NCBI RefSeq assembly: GCF_039614765.1
Contig: NZ_CP154879.1
Location: forward strand, 2,604,001 to 2,668,000
Source of the DNA: Castellaniella sp. MT123
GTDB taxonomy: Bacteria; Pseudomonadota; Gammaproteobacteria; Burkholderiales; Burkholderiaceae_B
DNA length: 64,000 nt
Direction: 5' to 3'
Below, one piece after another: positions 17,234 to 26,912 of this stretch (its first letter is position 1; every line of letters starts with the position of its first letter). Below the pieces are notes generated by a model. That model was not told where the DNA came from and made no database searches. It saw nothing but the letters and a program-made list of their open reading frames with translations. A program made the translations under genes and the position numbers.

Positions 17234-17965
17234 CTAAGGGCGAACGACCGAGGATTCGATCTTCTCGTCGCCCAGTTTAGTGCGTGCCCGGTTCATGTCG
17301 TCGATGCCCTTGAAGGGACCGACCCGTACCCGGTTGATCGGGCTGCCGTTGGACTCGCCGGTCTCGATGCGCACCGGCAGGCCCAGCAGCACGACGCGGG
17401 CCAGCATGGTCTGCGCCTCGGACTTCGAGCGGAACGCGCCCGTCTGCAGGAAATAGGTCGTTTGTGTCGTCGCAGCCGATTTGGCGGGGGGAGGCGGCGG
17501 TGGGAACGGCAGGCTGGACGAGGTCGATTTGGCGGCGGATGCGGCCGGCGCCGGGGCCGGATGCGACGGCGCCTGGGGGGCGGGCGGCTGCGCCTTGGTC
17601 GCCGGCGCGGGTGTCCCCGGCTTGTCCAGACCGGCGATCAGCTGGCCGATGGCGTCGGACAGGGGGTTTTCCGGTTGGCCGGGTTCGGGGGCCGGTGCCG
17701 GCGGGTTGGTGGAACTGCCGCCCTGGTCCGGCGCGCGCGTGCCCGCCGGACCGTCCTTGCCATATAGGGCAATGTTCGGATCGGGGGCGTTTTTCACGTC
17801 CGGCAGCAGGGTGGTCGGGGCGTCGCGGCTGGCCTTGTCCTTGAAGGGCATGGGGGCCTTGGTGACGAACAGCGCGACGGCGACGGCGGCCGCCACCCCC
17901 AGCACCATGCCCAGCGTCAGGCCGAACCAGGTGCCGCCGGAGGATTTCTTTTTGCGTGTGGCCAT
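17234..17965 (-). CDS. SPOR-domain inner-membrane protein (FtsN/DedD-like)
   Basis: 243 residues. A short basic cytoplasmic stretch (MATRKKKSSGG) is followed by one membrane helix (about residues 13-34, WFGLTLGMVLGVAAAVAVAL). A long Pro/Ala-rich periplasmic linker leads to a C-terminal SPOR domain (about 165-240) with YFLQTGAFRSKSEAQTML and NRVRVGPFK. SPOR domains bind denuded peptidoglycan glycan strands at the septum, so a division or cell-wall role is likely. It starts three bases after argS ends, pointing to co-transcription. The linker suggests a reach across the periplasm as in FtsN, but no FtsA-binding motif was identified. Confidence 0.88.
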   Translation of the reverse strand: MATRKKKSSGGTWFGLTLGMVLGVAAAVAVALFVTKAPMPFKDKASRDAPTTLLPDVKNAPDPNIALYGKDGPAGTRAPDQGGSSTNPPAPAPEPGQPENPLSDAIGQLIAGLDKPGTPAPATKAQPPAPQAPSHPAPAPAASAAKSTSSSLPFPPPPPPAKSAATTQTTYFLQTGAFRSKSEAQTMLARVVLLGLPVRIETGESNGSPINRVRVGPFKGIDDMNRARTKLGDEKIESSVVRP

Positions 17966-17968
17966 GAT

Positions 17969-19651
17969 CTACATCCGCTCGGGGGCGGTGACCCCCAGCA
18001 GGCCCAGTCCGTTGGCGATCACCTGGGCCGTGGCCTGGGCCAGGCGCAGGCGGGCCGCCAGCAGCGCGGCATCGTCCACCAGGATGCGTTCCGCGTTATA
18101 CCAGGCGTGGAAATCGGCGGCGCAATCGCGCAGCCAGAACGCCAGCTGGTGCGGCGCGAGTTCCTGGGCCGCCTGGGTCAGCACGCCGGGGTATTCGGCC
18201 AGGCGTTGCAGCAGCGTGATTTCGGTGGGTGCGGTCAGCAGCGATGGATCGGCCGATCGGGCCTGTCGCGCCGCATCGTGCTGGCGCAGCAGGGAATGGA
18301 TGCGGGCGTGCGCGTACTGGATGTAGTAGACCGGGTTTTCCTCGCTGTGCGATAGCGCCAGATCGATGTCGAAGACGAATTCCGAATCCGCGCGGCGCTG
18401 AGCCAGGAAGAAACGCACCGCGTCGCGCCCCACCCAGTCGATCAGGTCGCGCAGGGTGACGTAGCTGCCGGCGCGCTTGGAAATTTTGACTTCGGCGCCG
18501 TCGCGCATGACGCGCACCATCTTGTGCAGCACGTAGGCCGGGTAGTCGGCCGGGATGCCCAGGTTCATCCCTTGCAGGCCGGCGCGCACGCGCGCGATGG
18601 TGCCGTGGTGATCGGTGCCCTGGATGTTGATGGCGTGATGAAAGCCGCGTTCCCATTTGGCGACGTGATAGGCCACGTCCGGCACGAAATAGGTGTAGCC
18701 GCCTTCGGATTTCCGCATCACGCGGTCCTTGTCGTCACCCGTGCCCAGTTCGGTGGTGCGCAGCCACAGGGCGCCGTCCCGTTCGTAGGTATGACCGGCG
18801 TCGATCAGGGCCTGGACGGTGCGTTCCACCCGGCCGCTGGTGTAGAGCGAGCTTTCCAGGTAGTAGTTGTCGAAGCGCAGATCGAATGCCTGCAGATCCA
18901 GGTCCTGTTCGCGGCGCAGATACGCGACCGCGAAGCGGCGGATGGCATCCAGGTCATCCGGATCGCCGCTGGCCTGGATGGGCTCGCCGTCGCTGGCCTG
19001 CACGGTGGCGCGGGCCAGATAGTCGTGGGCGATGTCCAGGATGTATTCGCCCTTGTAGCCGTCTTCCGGGAAGTCGGGACTGCCCGGTGCGATGCCGCGG
19101 GCGCGGGCCTGCACGCTGATGGCCAGATTATGGATCTGGTTGCCCGCGTCGTTGTAATAGAACTCGCGGGTGACCTGGGCGCCCTGGGTTTCGAACAGCC
19201 GGCAGATCGAATCGCCCAGCGCCGCCTGGCGCGCGTGGCCCACGTGCAGCGGCCCGGTCGGGTTGGCGGAGACGAATTCCACCAGAATGCGTTCGTCGTG
19301 GGCGGCGCGGTGGCCGTAGCGTTCGCCCTGGGTCTGGATGACGTCGAGCACGGCCTGATGGGCGGCCGCCGACAGGCGGAAATTGATGAAGCCGGGGCCC
19401 GCGACTTCCGCCTGGGCGATCAGCGCGCCGGCGTTCGGCTGGGCGAGGACGGCGTCCACGATGGCCTGGGCGAGTTCGCGCGGATTGCGGCGGGCGCTGC
19501 GCGCCGCCTGCATGGCGATGTTGCAGGCCACGTCGCCATGGGCGGCGACTTTGGGACGTTCCAGGGTGATGTCCAGGGATAGCCCCGGGATCAGGGTGTC
19601 CAGGATCGAACGTAGAAGGGCGATGAGCTGGGTATGTTGCTCTGGTAGCAT
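17969..19651 (-). CDS. argS: Arginyl-tRNA synthetase
   Basis: 560 residues, the usual class I ArgRS length. The N-terminal Add-1 domain is present. The HIGH-equivalent is HVGH in [15 protein letters not shown], and the KMSKS-equivalent is KISKRAGS. The C-terminal anticodon-binding DALR domain ends in [13 protein letters not shown]. It charges tRNA-Arg. It heads the argS-SPOR-dsbA run on the minus strand. Confidence 0.97.
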   Translation of the reverse strand: MLPEQHTQLIALLRSILDTLIPGLSLDITLERPKVAAHGDVACNIAMQAARSARRNPRELAQAIVDAVLAQPNAGALIAQAEVAGPGFINFRLSAAAHQAVLDVIQTQGERYGHRAAHDERILVEFVSANPTGPLHVGHARQAALGDSICRLFETQGAQVTREFYYNDAGNQIHNLAISVQARARGIAPGSPDFPEDGYKGEYILDIAHDYLARATVQASDGEPIQASGDPDDLDAIRRFAVAYLRREQDLDLQAFDLRFDNYYLESSLYTSGRVERTVQALIDAGHTYERDGALWLRTTELGTGDDKDRVMRKSEGGYTYFVPDVAYHVAKWERGFHHAINIQGTDHHGTIARVRAGLQGMNLGIPADYPAYVLHKMVRVMRDGAEVKISKRAGSYVTLRDLIDWVGRDAVRFFLAQRRADSEFVFDIDLALSHSEENPVYYIQYAHARIHSLLRQHDAARQARSADPSLLTAPTEITLLQRLAEYPGVLTQAAQELAPHQLAFWLRDCAADFHAWYNAERILVDDAALLAARLRLAQATAQVIANGLGLLGVTAPERM

Positions 19652-19672
19652 GACTGAGTGATCGGTGACGGC

Positions 19673-19694
19673 GGCCCCCTCGGATGAGGGGGCC
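19673..19694 (-). terminator. Hairpin downstream of the RHS gene
   Basis: GGCCCCCTC and GAGGGGGCC pair over 9 bp with a GGAT loop, between the end of the RHS gene and the start of argS. It probably insulates argS from RHS transcription. No T-run is present. Confidence 0.55.
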
Positions 19695-19725
19695 GGTAAG
19701 GTGACCCCGAAATGATAGCCCGATT

Positions 19726-22700
19726 TCAGGGCTGTCGTGGGGGGCCGGCCATGCCGGACAGGCCCAGCTGCGATTCCAGCCAGGCCCCGTAACCCTGCAT
19801 GTCCACCGTGCCCACCACGCTGCCCGACTGCAGTTCCCAGCCGGCCATGCGCTGGATGAAGGACTCGAACAGGGCGCGCTGGGCATTGCCCAGCCGGGCG
19901 TCGGCCCCTTGGGGGCCCAGCGGCCGGGTGCCGGCATCCTGCAGTTCCCGGTCGCCGGCCAGCAGGCGCTGCGCGGGGATACGCTCGTCATGCAGCCAGG
20001 GGCGCGCCACCTGCCGGTCGGCGTCGGCCAGCGGCTTCATGGGTACCAGGGCCGCCATGGCCTGCCAGCGCATCCAGTTCAGTGCCACATCGGACAGATC
20101 CCCGTCCGGGGTTGGCTGTCCCTCTTCGTTGAGCAGCAGCCCGCCGCCGATGTCGGCATGGGCGCCGATGAAGGGCGCCTCGACGGTGTTGCCGGGCTGG
20201 CCGCCCGTGGCCGAGATCAGGGGAAACAGGCTGCGCAGTTCATGCAGGGCCACGGCGTGGGCCACCCAGCCCCAGGCGCCGGAGACCGACAGATCGAAAC
20301 CGGCGTTGGCCGCGCCCAGCAGCCCGAACTGCGCCACGGTGTCGAACAGGCCCAGAAAGCGCAGGTCCACGCACAGGGCGATCGTGCCGCGCAGCGGATC
20401 GTCATAGGAAAACCAGCCGTTGCGCGTCTGGCGGGCGATGCGGTTGGCGAACTCGCGTGCCAGCGCGGCCCCCCGCGAATAGCCCAGGATGTCGATGGGC
20501 GCGGCTTGCGGCGATCCCTGCGCACGTTGCAGGGCGTTGAGCAGCGACTGCCACTGATTGCGCAGGATCTGCCCGCTGCTGGCGGCGGTCACCGCATCCC
20601 AGTCCGGATACCGGTTGTTGCCGGGACCTGCATGATAGTAGGCCGGGCCATCGGTGTAGGCCTGGGTCAGCTTCCAGACATTGCTCTGGTTGGCGCGGCC
20701 ATAACGGGTGCCGTCGAACGCCAGCAGGATCAGGCCCAGGGGATCGACATGGCGCATGGGCTGCTGGGCGCCGTAGCCCAGCGCCTGCTGCCCGGGAACG
20801 GGGCCCAACGGATCGGGTTCCAGGTACTGTCCGCGCCGCGGCAGGTAGGTGCGGAACACGTTGTCGTGCCAGCCCGTCGCCGGATCCTCGTCCTGGCCGG
20901 GCCAGCGCAGCGGCAAAGTCAGGTCGCCAGACCGGCGCGTTGCCCGGCCCAGGACGTCGTAGGTCGCTGACCAGCGGACTGTCCGCTGGTCGTCTGTGAC
21001 CAGGACTGGCGCGCCCAGCAGGTCGGCCTGCATGAAATACAGGCGCGTGCGCCCGTCGTCGTCCGTCTGCAGCAGGCCGACGGGCGCATCCTGCGCGTAG
21101 ATGTAGCGCTGGCTGACGCCAAAACGCCGGATTGCCGGCGGACCGCCGGCGGCCGACGCGGGGCGCAGCCAGCGTGCCGCCAGCCGGTTGTCCACGTAAT
21201 AGCGCTCGATCTCCTGGGTGCCATGCCGCTGGCGGATCTGCTGGCCCCGCGCGTTGTAGGTGTAGCGCGCCAGGATCCGATCGCCGCTGCGCACCTCGGC
21301 CAGACGCCGTTGCGCCTGGTAGCGCAGCGCGAGGCCGTCGATGGACAAGGGCAGGCCGCCCGCGTCGCGCGGAATCGGGGGCGCGAAACCCGGGCCTGGT
21401 TCCTCGATGACCGCCCGGGCCTTCCGGGTGCCGGCTGCCGGATCGGATGCCGCAGTCTGGCCGATCGGGCCCGGCAAGGTACGCATCCCGGCCAGACTGC
21501 CATCGTCCGCCCAGGCGAACCAGCTTGTCCGCCAGGCCGATCGCCCGTCGTTCCGGGATTCCGCACGCTGGGCGATGCCGGCCAGTCGGCCCTGCATGTC
21601 GTAGGCGAAGCGGCGCAGCAGCCGGGGTTCGTCCGGAGCCAGTTGCGTCAGTTGCATCACCCGGCCCCGGTCGTCATGCCGGCGCCACTCGCCCCACAGG
21701 ATCCGCTGGCCGTCGGACAGCGCCAGGCGGTCGGCCCGTCCGCGTGTGTCCGTTCCGGTCTGCAAATGCAGGCCGTTGCCGTAGCGGTAGCCGGCCGCGC
21801 CCGGGACCGTATCGATCACGGTGTGCCGCGTGCCGTCGGCATCTTCCCAGACGATGCGGCTCAGGCGGCCGGCGCCAGACCATGCGTAGTGCAGCGCGCC
21901 GCCCTCGGGCAGCGCATGGCGGGACAGGTGGCCCATCGCGTCGTAGTCAAAGGCTTCCTGATATTGCAGCATGCCGACCGGGTGGGGGCGGCGGATCGTG
22001 CGTGATCGCAGGCGACCGGCGTCGTCGTGGTTCAGGTACTCGGTTTCCGAGGGGTGTTCCAGCCGTTCAGGCAGGCGTCCGCGCCATTGGATGGAGACGG
22101 AGATGTCAGTCTGGCCAGGGCTGGTGTATCGCAGCCGGGCTGGGCGCCCGACAGTATCCGATCGCAGGTCCAGCCGGTCGCCGCTGGCGTGCAGCAGGCC
22201 CTGCGGTTGGCCGCCCGGGGCCGTCGATACGCGGGTCCGGCCGGTCAGTGCGCTGGACCAGGCCGTCAGCCGGCCGCCGTGGTCGTAGTCCAGCTGCAGC
22301 CCTGGCCAACCGCCATGCGTCTGAAGCAGCTGGCGGATGACGCCGTCCGGATGGCGGGTGATGCGCAGCCCGTCGATCTTGGTCAGCCGGTTCTGGTCGT
22401 CGCGCAGGACGCCCGATCCCGTCGCGATGCCGCCGCCATCCGGATAGCGCAACGCCAGCCGGCCGACTGTCTGGGTGGGAGGGCCCGGGATGGCCTCGAC
22501 GACCTGGCCCTGCGCGTCGTAGGTCCAGGTGCGTGCCCGCCAGTGTCGTCCCGCGGCATCCTGCAGCGTGATGCCGGTCACGGCCCCGGGATGTCCCGCC
22601 TGCCGATCGGTTTCGTGGTGGTGGATGCGCCGCATGCCGTCCGGGCGTCGGACTTCGGTCAGCCTTGCCGGCAGGGGCGTCTCAGGGAGGGATTGTGCGT

Positions 22701-23568
22701 CGTCAGGGCGCTGCGTGAGGCGGGCGCCTTCGTGTGGGGCGGGTGTGTCGTATCGATACAGGAAGGTGCCTGCCGGCGAGTCCAGCGACTGCAGTATGGG
22801 CCGGTCACCCAGTAGCGCGTAGCGCAGGGTCAGCGCCGATGCACCGCGCCGGATCCGGCGCATCAGGCCGTCGAAAGGGCCTGTTTCGTGGTATTCGATC
22901 CCGATGATCGCGCGACCGGGCCGGTGCGCGGCGCGCAGACGGCCCTGGCCGTCGAAGTCCAGGCGGTGTCCGTCGCGACCCAGCCAGGCCATCGGCGCGC
23001 CGGCTGCGTGCGCGGGCAGGGTTTCACCCGGCTGGCCTGTCTCTGGCCATCGGGTCGCCACGAGTCGTCCGTCCGAGACTCGGCGCGAGTGTCCCCGGGC
23101 ATCGTAGGACAGAATCCTGCCGTCGGGCAGGAGAAGCTGCCAGCCGCCCCCCTGGCGCCGCAGGCGGACATCGTACTCCGTGGTCCAGCCCTGGCCCAGC
23201 GGGCCGCCCGCCCTGGATCCGGAGCGGTACAGCCGGACGAAAGCCGGCCACTGCCCGTGGGCCGGCTCGGGCAGATCGATTTCACGCAGGAACTTTTCGC
23301 CGGTTGCCAGATGGACCGGATTGCCGATGCCGGTGTCCAGATCCGGTTCGCCGATGGGGCCCAGGGCCGAAGCGGCCCCGCAGGGTGGCGCGCCGCCTGC
23401 GTCCGCTTGCGGGACCGGGCAGGTCAGCGGTGCGGAAGCGGGCGTGGACAGGGCCTGGGCGACGCCGGCCAAGGACATGCCCGCAGCCAATAGGAGCCGC
23501 GGTGAAAGGCCCCTGGCCAATGGGTGCCGGCAGCTTGGAAAGTGGCGCCAGACGGCGGTCTTCGGCAT
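19726..23568 (-). CDS. Secreted RHS/YD-repeat protein with C-terminal Tle1-type lipase (DUF2235) domain
   Basis: 1280 residues from the ATG at 23568, with GGGGAGA upstream. The N terminus has a basic stretch and hydrophobic core ending in STPASA, a probable Sec signal peptide. A DUF6531-like entry region (about 70-150, [15 protein letters not shown]) is followed by many YD/RHS repeats and the RHS core end HVDPLGL near residue 943. After it, about 330 residues form a Tle1-like alpha/beta hydrolase: AFDGTRYG, nucleophile Ser1031 in GYSRG, an acidic residue in LGLFDTV and a histidine in GAHADIGGG. Such enzymes cleave membrane phospholipids and are known as type VI or polymorphic toxins. No PAAR domain, VgrG, chaperone or clear immunity gene adjoins it. 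Confidence 0.85.
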   Translation of the reverse strand: MPKTAVWRHFPSCRHPLARGLSPRLLLAAGMSLAGVAQALSTPASAPLTCPVPQADAGGAPPCGAASALGPIGEPDLDTGIGNPVHLATGEKFLREIDLPEPAHGQWPAFVRLYRSGSRAGGPLGQGWTTEYDVRLRRQGGGWQLLLPDGRILSYDARGHSRRVSDGRLVATRWPETGQPGETLPAHAAGAPMAWLGRDGHRLDFDGQGRLRAAHRPGRAIIGIEYHETGPFDGLMRRIRRGASALTLRYALLGDRPILQSLDSPAGTFLYRYDTPAPHEGARLTQRPDDAQSLPETPLPARLTEVRRPDGMRRIHHHETDRQAGHPGAVTGITLQDAAGRHWRARTWTYDAQGQVVEAIPGPPTQTVGRLALRYPDGGGIATGSGVLRDDQNRLTKIDGLRITRHPDGVIRQLLQTHGGWPGLQLDYDHGGRLTAWSSALTGRTRVSTAPGGQPQGLLHASGDRLDLRSDTVGRPARLRYTSPGQTDISVSIQWRGRLPERLEHPSETEYLNHDDAGRLRSRTIRRPHPVGMLQYQEAFDYDAMGHLSRHALPEGGALHYAWSGAGRLSRIVWEDADGTRHTVIDTVPGAAGYRYGNGLHLQTGTDTRGRADRLALSDGQRILWGEWRRHDDRGRVMQLTQLAPDEPRLLRRFAYDMQGRLAGIAQRAESRNDGRSAWRTSWFAWADDGSLAGMRTLPGPIGQTAASDPAAGTRKARAVIEEPGPGFAPPIPRDAGGLPLSIDGLALRYQAQRRLAEVRSGDRILARYTYNARGQQIRQRHGTQEIERYYVDNRLAARWLRPASAAGGPPAIRRFGVSQRYIYAQDAPVGLLQTDDDGRTRLYFMQADLLGAPVLVTDDQRTVRWSATYDVLGRATRRSGDLTLPLRWPGQDEDPATGWHDNVFRTYLPRRGQYLEPDPLGPVPGQQALGYGAQQPMRHVDPLGLILLAFDGTRYGRANQSNVWKLTQAYTDGPAYYHAGPGNNRYPDWDAVTAASSGQILRNQWQSLLNALQRAQGSPQAAPIDILGYSRGAALAREFANRIARQTRNGWFSYDDPLRGTIALCVDLRFLGLFDTVAQFGLLGAANAGFDLSVSGAWGWVAHAVALHELRSLFPLISATGGQPGNTVEAPFIGAHADIGGGLLLNEEGQPTPDGDLSDVALNWMRWQAMAALVPMKPLADADRQVARPWLHDERIPAQRLLAGDRELQDAGTRPLGPQGADARLGNAQRALFESFIQRMAGWELQSGSVVGTVDMQGYGAWLESQLGLSGMAGPPRQP

Positions 23569-23585
23569 AATGGGTTCTCCCCTCG

Positions 23586-23606
23586 AAGCTGGACATTCTC
23601 CAGCTT
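23586..23606. other. Inverted repeat upstream of the RHS gene
   Basis: AAGCTGGA and TCCAGCTT form a perfect 8-bp repeat around a CATTC loop, 18 bases upstream of the RHS start and 57 bases before the divergent DUF1840 gene. It may be a regulator site or an RNA hairpin near the RHS ribosome site. Confidence 0.4.
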
Positions 23607-23662
23607 GGCAGGGTGCCGAACTTGCAGTAGTGTATGTTTATGTCCATTGCGGGAAACCCACC

Positions 23663-24007
23663 ATGCTCATTTTGTTTCAGTCGAAATCCGCCGCCGAAGT
23701 CCTGATGTTCGCTCAGCATGCCAAACCGATCCTGGTTGCTGCCGGCAAACGATTCGACACGGCCGACCTGCCCGAGCGTGGGGTCATCACCCGGGCTCAA
23801 ATGGACGCGGCCATTGCGGGCATCGAATCGCTGGTGGCCACCGATACCAGTCACAATGACAATCCCGGCGAACACGACGACGCCACCGAACACCCCATCG
23901 CCCAGCATGTCGGCATGCGGCGGCGTGCCTGGCCCCTGCTGGCCATGCTGCGGCTGGCCCGCGAAAAAGGCGAAGACGTCACCTGGGAACCGGCACCCAT
24001 CTGGTAA
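23663..24007 (+). CDS. DUF1840 family protein
   Basis: 114 residues from the ATG at 23663 (MLILFQSKSAAEVLMF), preceded by GGGAAA; the frame is open upstream but only as antisense of the RHS gene. Sequence signposts of this small betaproteobacterial family are FQSKSAAEVLMF near the start, GVITRAQMDAAI, and the C-terminal RRAWPLLAMLRLAREK with VTWEP. There is no signal peptide or membrane segment. The function is unknown. It is divergent from the RHS gene and nine bases upstream of another small gene, probably in one transcript. Confidence 0.82.
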   Translation: MLILFQSKSAAEVLMFAQHAKPILVAAGKRFDTADLPERGVITRAQMDAAIAGIESLVATDTSHNDNPGEHDDATEHPIAQHVGMRRRAWPLLAMLRLAREKGEDVTWEPAPIW

Positions 24008-24016
24008 GGAATCCCC

Positions 24017-24334
24017 ATGCAGGGTCATGTGATCGTGATTTTCGATGCGCAGCGCTCGTTGGAATTTTCCGTCGATGCGCCGGTCGACGGGGATCGAGCC
24101 CGGGCGGCACGCGCCTGGTTCGGGCAGAACTGGGATTCGCTGGGTTGCGAGCCCCTGCGCGTCAGCGGCAAGGTCCTGCTGCTCGACAAGATCCTCGGCG
24201 TCGCCAAAGCGCTGGGGTACACCAACCTGTCCTCCCGGGCCGATCTGGCCCGGGAATTCGCCGTCCATGCCATTCAGGCATTGGAAAAGCCCCGAGTGAC
24301 CGTCGATCTCCCGGGGCTAGCCATCGTGTACTGA
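24017..24334 (+). CDS. Hypothetical protein downstream of the DUF1840 gene
   Basis: 105 residues starting at the ATG at 24017, after AAGGAA. The protein is soluble and mixed alpha/beta, with two short hydrophobic strands at the ends (HVIVIFDA and VDLPGLAIVY) and WFGQNWDSLGCEPL in the middle. No family is recognised. It follows the DUF1840 gene by nine bases and its stop is one base from the leuA stop on the opposite strand. Codon use matches the core genes, so it is probably an old resident. Confidence 0.65.
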   Translation: MQGHVIVIFDAQRSLEFSVDAPVDGDRARAARAWFGQNWDSLGCEPLRVSGKVLLLDKILGVAKALGYTNLSSRADLAREFAVHAIQALEKPRVTVDLPGLAIVY

Positions 24335-24335
24335 A

Positions 24336-26039
24336 TCAGGCCGCGACCGATGCGCGGGCCGGGATTTCCTTCCCGGCGGCGGCCTGCCGGTTGACGGCGC
24401 TCAGAATCGCCAGGAACGACGACGTCACGATGTCTTCGTGGATGCCCACGCCGTACCCGTTGGGTGCGTCGCCGATGCGCATTTCCACATAGGATGCCGC
24501 CCGGGTGTCGGTGCCCGTGCCGATGGCGTGTTCCTGATAGTCCATGACGCGCGCATCGATGCCCAGCGCATCGACGAAGGCCGAGATGGCGCCGTCGCCC
24601 TGGCCGGACAGGTGGCGCGTCTGGCCATCGGCCTGAATTTCGACCTCGATCGTGAACTGTTTCTGGCTTGTGTTCCTGGGGCTGCCTGTGATGCGATGCC
24701 GGACCAGCTTCCACGGGGTTTCAAGATCCAGGTATTCGCTGGAGAAGACCTCGAACACGTCCTTGGATGTGACTTCGCGGCCGGTTTCGTCGGTGACGCG
24801 CTGAATGGCGCGGCTGAACTCGATCTGCAGGCGGCGCGGCAGGACCAGGCCGTGTTCCTGTTCCAGCAGATAGGACACGCCGCCCTTGCCGGACTGGCTG
24901 TTGACGCGGATGACGGCGTCGTAGCTGCGGCCCAGATCGGCCGGATCGATCGGCAGGTAGGGAACTTCCCAGATGGCGTCGGGCTGCTGTATGGCGAAGC
25001 CCTTTTTGATGGCGTCTTGGTGCGAACCCGAAAACGCGGTGAACACCAGATCGCCCGCATACGGATGGCGCGGATGCACGGGCAACTGATTGCAGTCCTC
25101 GACGCAGCGGCGGACCTCGTCGATGTCCGAAAAATCCAGGCCCGGATGGATGCCCTGCGTGTACAGGTTCAAGGCCAGGGTGACCAGGTCTACGTTGCCG
25201 GTGCGTTCGCCGTTGCCGAACAGACAGCCTTCGATGCGGTCGGCCCCGGCCATGACGGCGAGTTCGGCCGCAGCCACCGCGGTGCCGCGGTCATTGTGCG
25301 GGTGGACGCTGATGACGATCTTGTCGCGCTGTGCCAGATTGCGGTGCATCCATTCGATCTGGTCGGCGTACAGGTTCGGGGTGGTGGCCTCGATGGTGGC
25401 CGGCATGTTCAGGATGATCTTGTCCTGCACGGTCGGCTGCCAGGTCTCGACCACGGCATTGCAGACTTCCAGCGCGAAATCCGGCTCCGTCGTGCTGAAG
25501 ACTTCGGGCGAGTATTCGTAGCGCCAGTGGGTTTCCGGGTGTTTGGCGACTTCGGCCTTGACGATCTTCGTGCCCTCGATGGCGATCGTGCGGACCTCGT
25601 CGCGGCTCATGTTGAACACGATCTTGCGGAAAGCCGGTGCGCAGGCGTTGTACATGTGCACGATGGCGTGTTTGGCGCCGGCCAGGGCCTGTACCGTGCG
25701 GGGGATCAGGTCGCCGCGTGCCTGGGTCAGGCCGATGATGGTGACGTCATCGGGAATGCGCTTTTCCTCGACCAGTTTGCGCACGAAGTCGTAGTCTGTC
25801 TGCGAGGCGGACGGAAAGCCGACCTCGATTTCCTTGAAGCCGATCTTCACCAGCTGTTCGAAGAAGCGCAGTTTGCGCTCTACGCTCATGGGCTCGATCA
25901 GCGCCTGGTTGCCATCGCGCAGATCGGTGCTCATCCAGATCGGCGGCGTGGTGATGCGGCGGCTGGGCCAGGTGCGTTCGGAAAATTCACGCGCAAATGG
26001 CGCGAACGGAACGTATTTGGAGGCGGGGTTCTGGATCAT
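24336..26039 (-). CDS. leuA: 2-isopropylmalate synthase
   Basis: 567 residues, the length of the longer LeuA type. The TIM-barrel N-terminal half shows [15 protein letters not shown] with metal- and substrate-binding residues, [19 protein letters not shown], and [12 protein letters not shown] with metal-binding histidines. The C-terminal LeuA dimer/regulatory domain carries the leucine feedback site. It condenses acetyl-CoA and 2-oxoisovalerate, the first committed step of leucine synthesis. Start: ATG at 26039 with an ACAGG-like ribosome site. A leader peptide rich in leucine codons lies 101 bases upstream. No other leu gene is adjacent. Confidence 0.96.
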   Translation of the reverse strand: MIQNPASKYVPFAPFAREFSERTWPSRRITTPPIWMSTDLRDGNQALIEPMSVERKLRFFEQLVKIGFKEIEVGFPSASQTDYDFVRKLVEEKRIPDDVTIIGLTQARGDLIPRTVQALAGAKHAIVHMYNACAPAFRKIVFNMSRDEVRTIAIEGTKIVKAEVAKHPETHWRYEYSPEVFSTTEPDFALEVCNAVVETWQPTVQDKIILNMPATIEATTPNLYADQIEWMHRNLAQRDKIVISVHPHNDRGTAVAAAELAVMAGADRIEGCLFGNGERTGNVDLVTLALNLYTQGIHPGLDFSDIDEVRRCVEDCNQLPVHPRHPYAGDLVFTAFSGSHQDAIKKGFAIQQPDAIWEVPYLPIDPADLGRSYDAVIRVNSQSGKGGVSYLLEQEHGLVLPRRLQIEFSRAIQRVTDETGREVTSKDVFEVFSSEYLDLETPWKLVRHRITGSPRNTSQKQFTIEVEIQADGQTRHLSGQGDGAISAFVDALGIDARVMDYQEHAIGTGTDTRAASYVEMRIGDAPNGYGVGIHEDIVTSSFLAILSAVNRQAAAGKEIPARASVAA

Positions 26040-26115
26040 GGCAATACCTGTCTGGGGGGTGTGCGCCGGAGTCCGGACACGGACATCGCACGGCGGCGAG
26101 GGTGTGGCGTAGGAA

Positions 26116-26155
26116 CGGTTGCCGAACTGCCACGCGGCGCTAGGCCCGGCAACCG
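26116..26155 (-). promoter_or_regulatory. Stem-loop after the leu leader peptide (candidate attenuator)
   Basis: CGGTTGCCG (26116-26124) and CGGCAACCG (26147-26155) form a perfect 9-bp stem with a 22-base loop in the leuA leader RNA. One arm lies inside the end of the leader peptide frame, just after the leucine codons, so ribosome stalling there would change pairing. A competing terminator with a U-run was not found, so the mode of action is open. Confidence 0.5.
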
Positions 26156-26295
26156 ATCGCTAGCAGCAGTAGACCCGACAGGAAAGACAGGGGAGTCGCC
26201 AGGCGAGCGGACGCCGCCACCGACGCGCGCGCAAGCCCGGCCGCAGAAGCCTGCGGCTGAAGGGCAAAGGGTGCGCACGAAATATCCATAGCCAT
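26140..26295 (-). CDS. Leucine leader peptide upstream of leuA
   Basis: 51 codons, ATG at 26295, TAG at 26142-26140, read in the direction of leuA. The C-terminal part is [15 protein letters not shown], with four consecutive leucine codons (two rare CTA and two CTG, 26161-26172). Leu-codon runs just before a stem-loop are the hallmark of transcription attenuation peptides. A second ATG at 26289 is possible. The peptide has no other recognised role. No strong ribosome site is visible. Confidence 0.6.
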   Translation of the reverse strand: MAMDISCAPFALQPQASAAGLARASVAASARLATPLSFLSGLLLLAIGCRA

Positions 26296-26317
26296 CAGTC
26301 AAACATATTTTCTGGCG

Positions 26318-26902
26318 TCACGCAAGTGTTGGCGCCTGTTTCGTGGGCGTCGGCTGCCGCTGGCGGGCGCTCTCCAGCGCCGCCAGCTGTTGCGCAGCCA
26401 GCTGCAGGCGCCTTGCCCGCCCGTTGGCCAGTTCGTTGCGGGCCAGCGACAGGTCGCCCACTCGCAGCGGCTCGTCGCGCGGCTGCCAGGCCCAGAGCAA
26501 TACGTCCAGGGCGGGCGCCGACAGCTGGTCGGCCAACTGTGCGAACGAGGCGGCATCCACCGGTTTTAGCTGGGCGCGGGTCAGGATGGAGCGGACCGCC
26601 AGGTAAACCAGCCAGGCGATCAGGATGGTGAACAGGAAGACCAGGGCCCACCAGAAATACGGGTTGTAGCGCTGTACCAACGCGGTCGCCTCGGCCCCCA
26701 TGAGGCGGTTTCCGGCATAATCGAGGCCATTGCCAAATGCCAGCAGGCGATTGAGCAGGTCATACCAGACCAGCGCGATCAGGACGACCAGGGTGGCCGA
26801 GACGATCTTGGCCGTGGCCGTCAGTTTGAGCAGGATTCTGCGCAGCAATGCGCCGTCCTGCCGGCTGGGAGTTTGGATATGTTCCTGATTCATGGTGTTC
26901 AT
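26318..26902 (-). CDS. Two-helix membrane protein of unknown function
   Basis: 194 residues from the ATG at 26902, or 191 from the ATG at 26893; neither has a clear ribosome site. Two membrane segments are visible: IVSATLVVLIALVWYDLLN (about 33-51) and YFWWALVFLFTILIAWLVYL (about 82-101). The C-terminal half is cytoplasmic-looking, Ala/Leu/Gln/Arg-rich and probably helical, ending in basic residues. No family is recognised. It is divergent from rpoN with start codons only about ten bases apart, so the two genes must use promoters inside each other or start further in. Confidence 0.6.
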   Translation of the reverse strand: MNTMNQEHIQTPSRQDGALLRRILLKLTATAKIVSATLVVLIALVWYDLLNRLLAFGNGLDYAGNRLMGAEATALVQRYNPYFWWALVFLFTILIAWLVYLAVRSILTRAQLKPVDAASFAQLADQLSAPALDVLLWAWQPRDEPLRVGDLSLARNELANGRARRLQLAAQQLAALESARQRQPTPTKQAPTLA

Positions 26903-26912
26903 CGAGTCGAAT

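Noticed and set aside
26040-26115. Intrinsic terminator within the leuA leader
   Set aside because: Short CCGG pairings exist near 26060-26080, but there is no stable stem followed by a U-run, so a terminator was not claimed.
24438-26291. Open frame of about 617 codons antisense to leuA
   Set aside because: It is a shadow of LeuA and its leader, with no recognisable motif or ribosome site.
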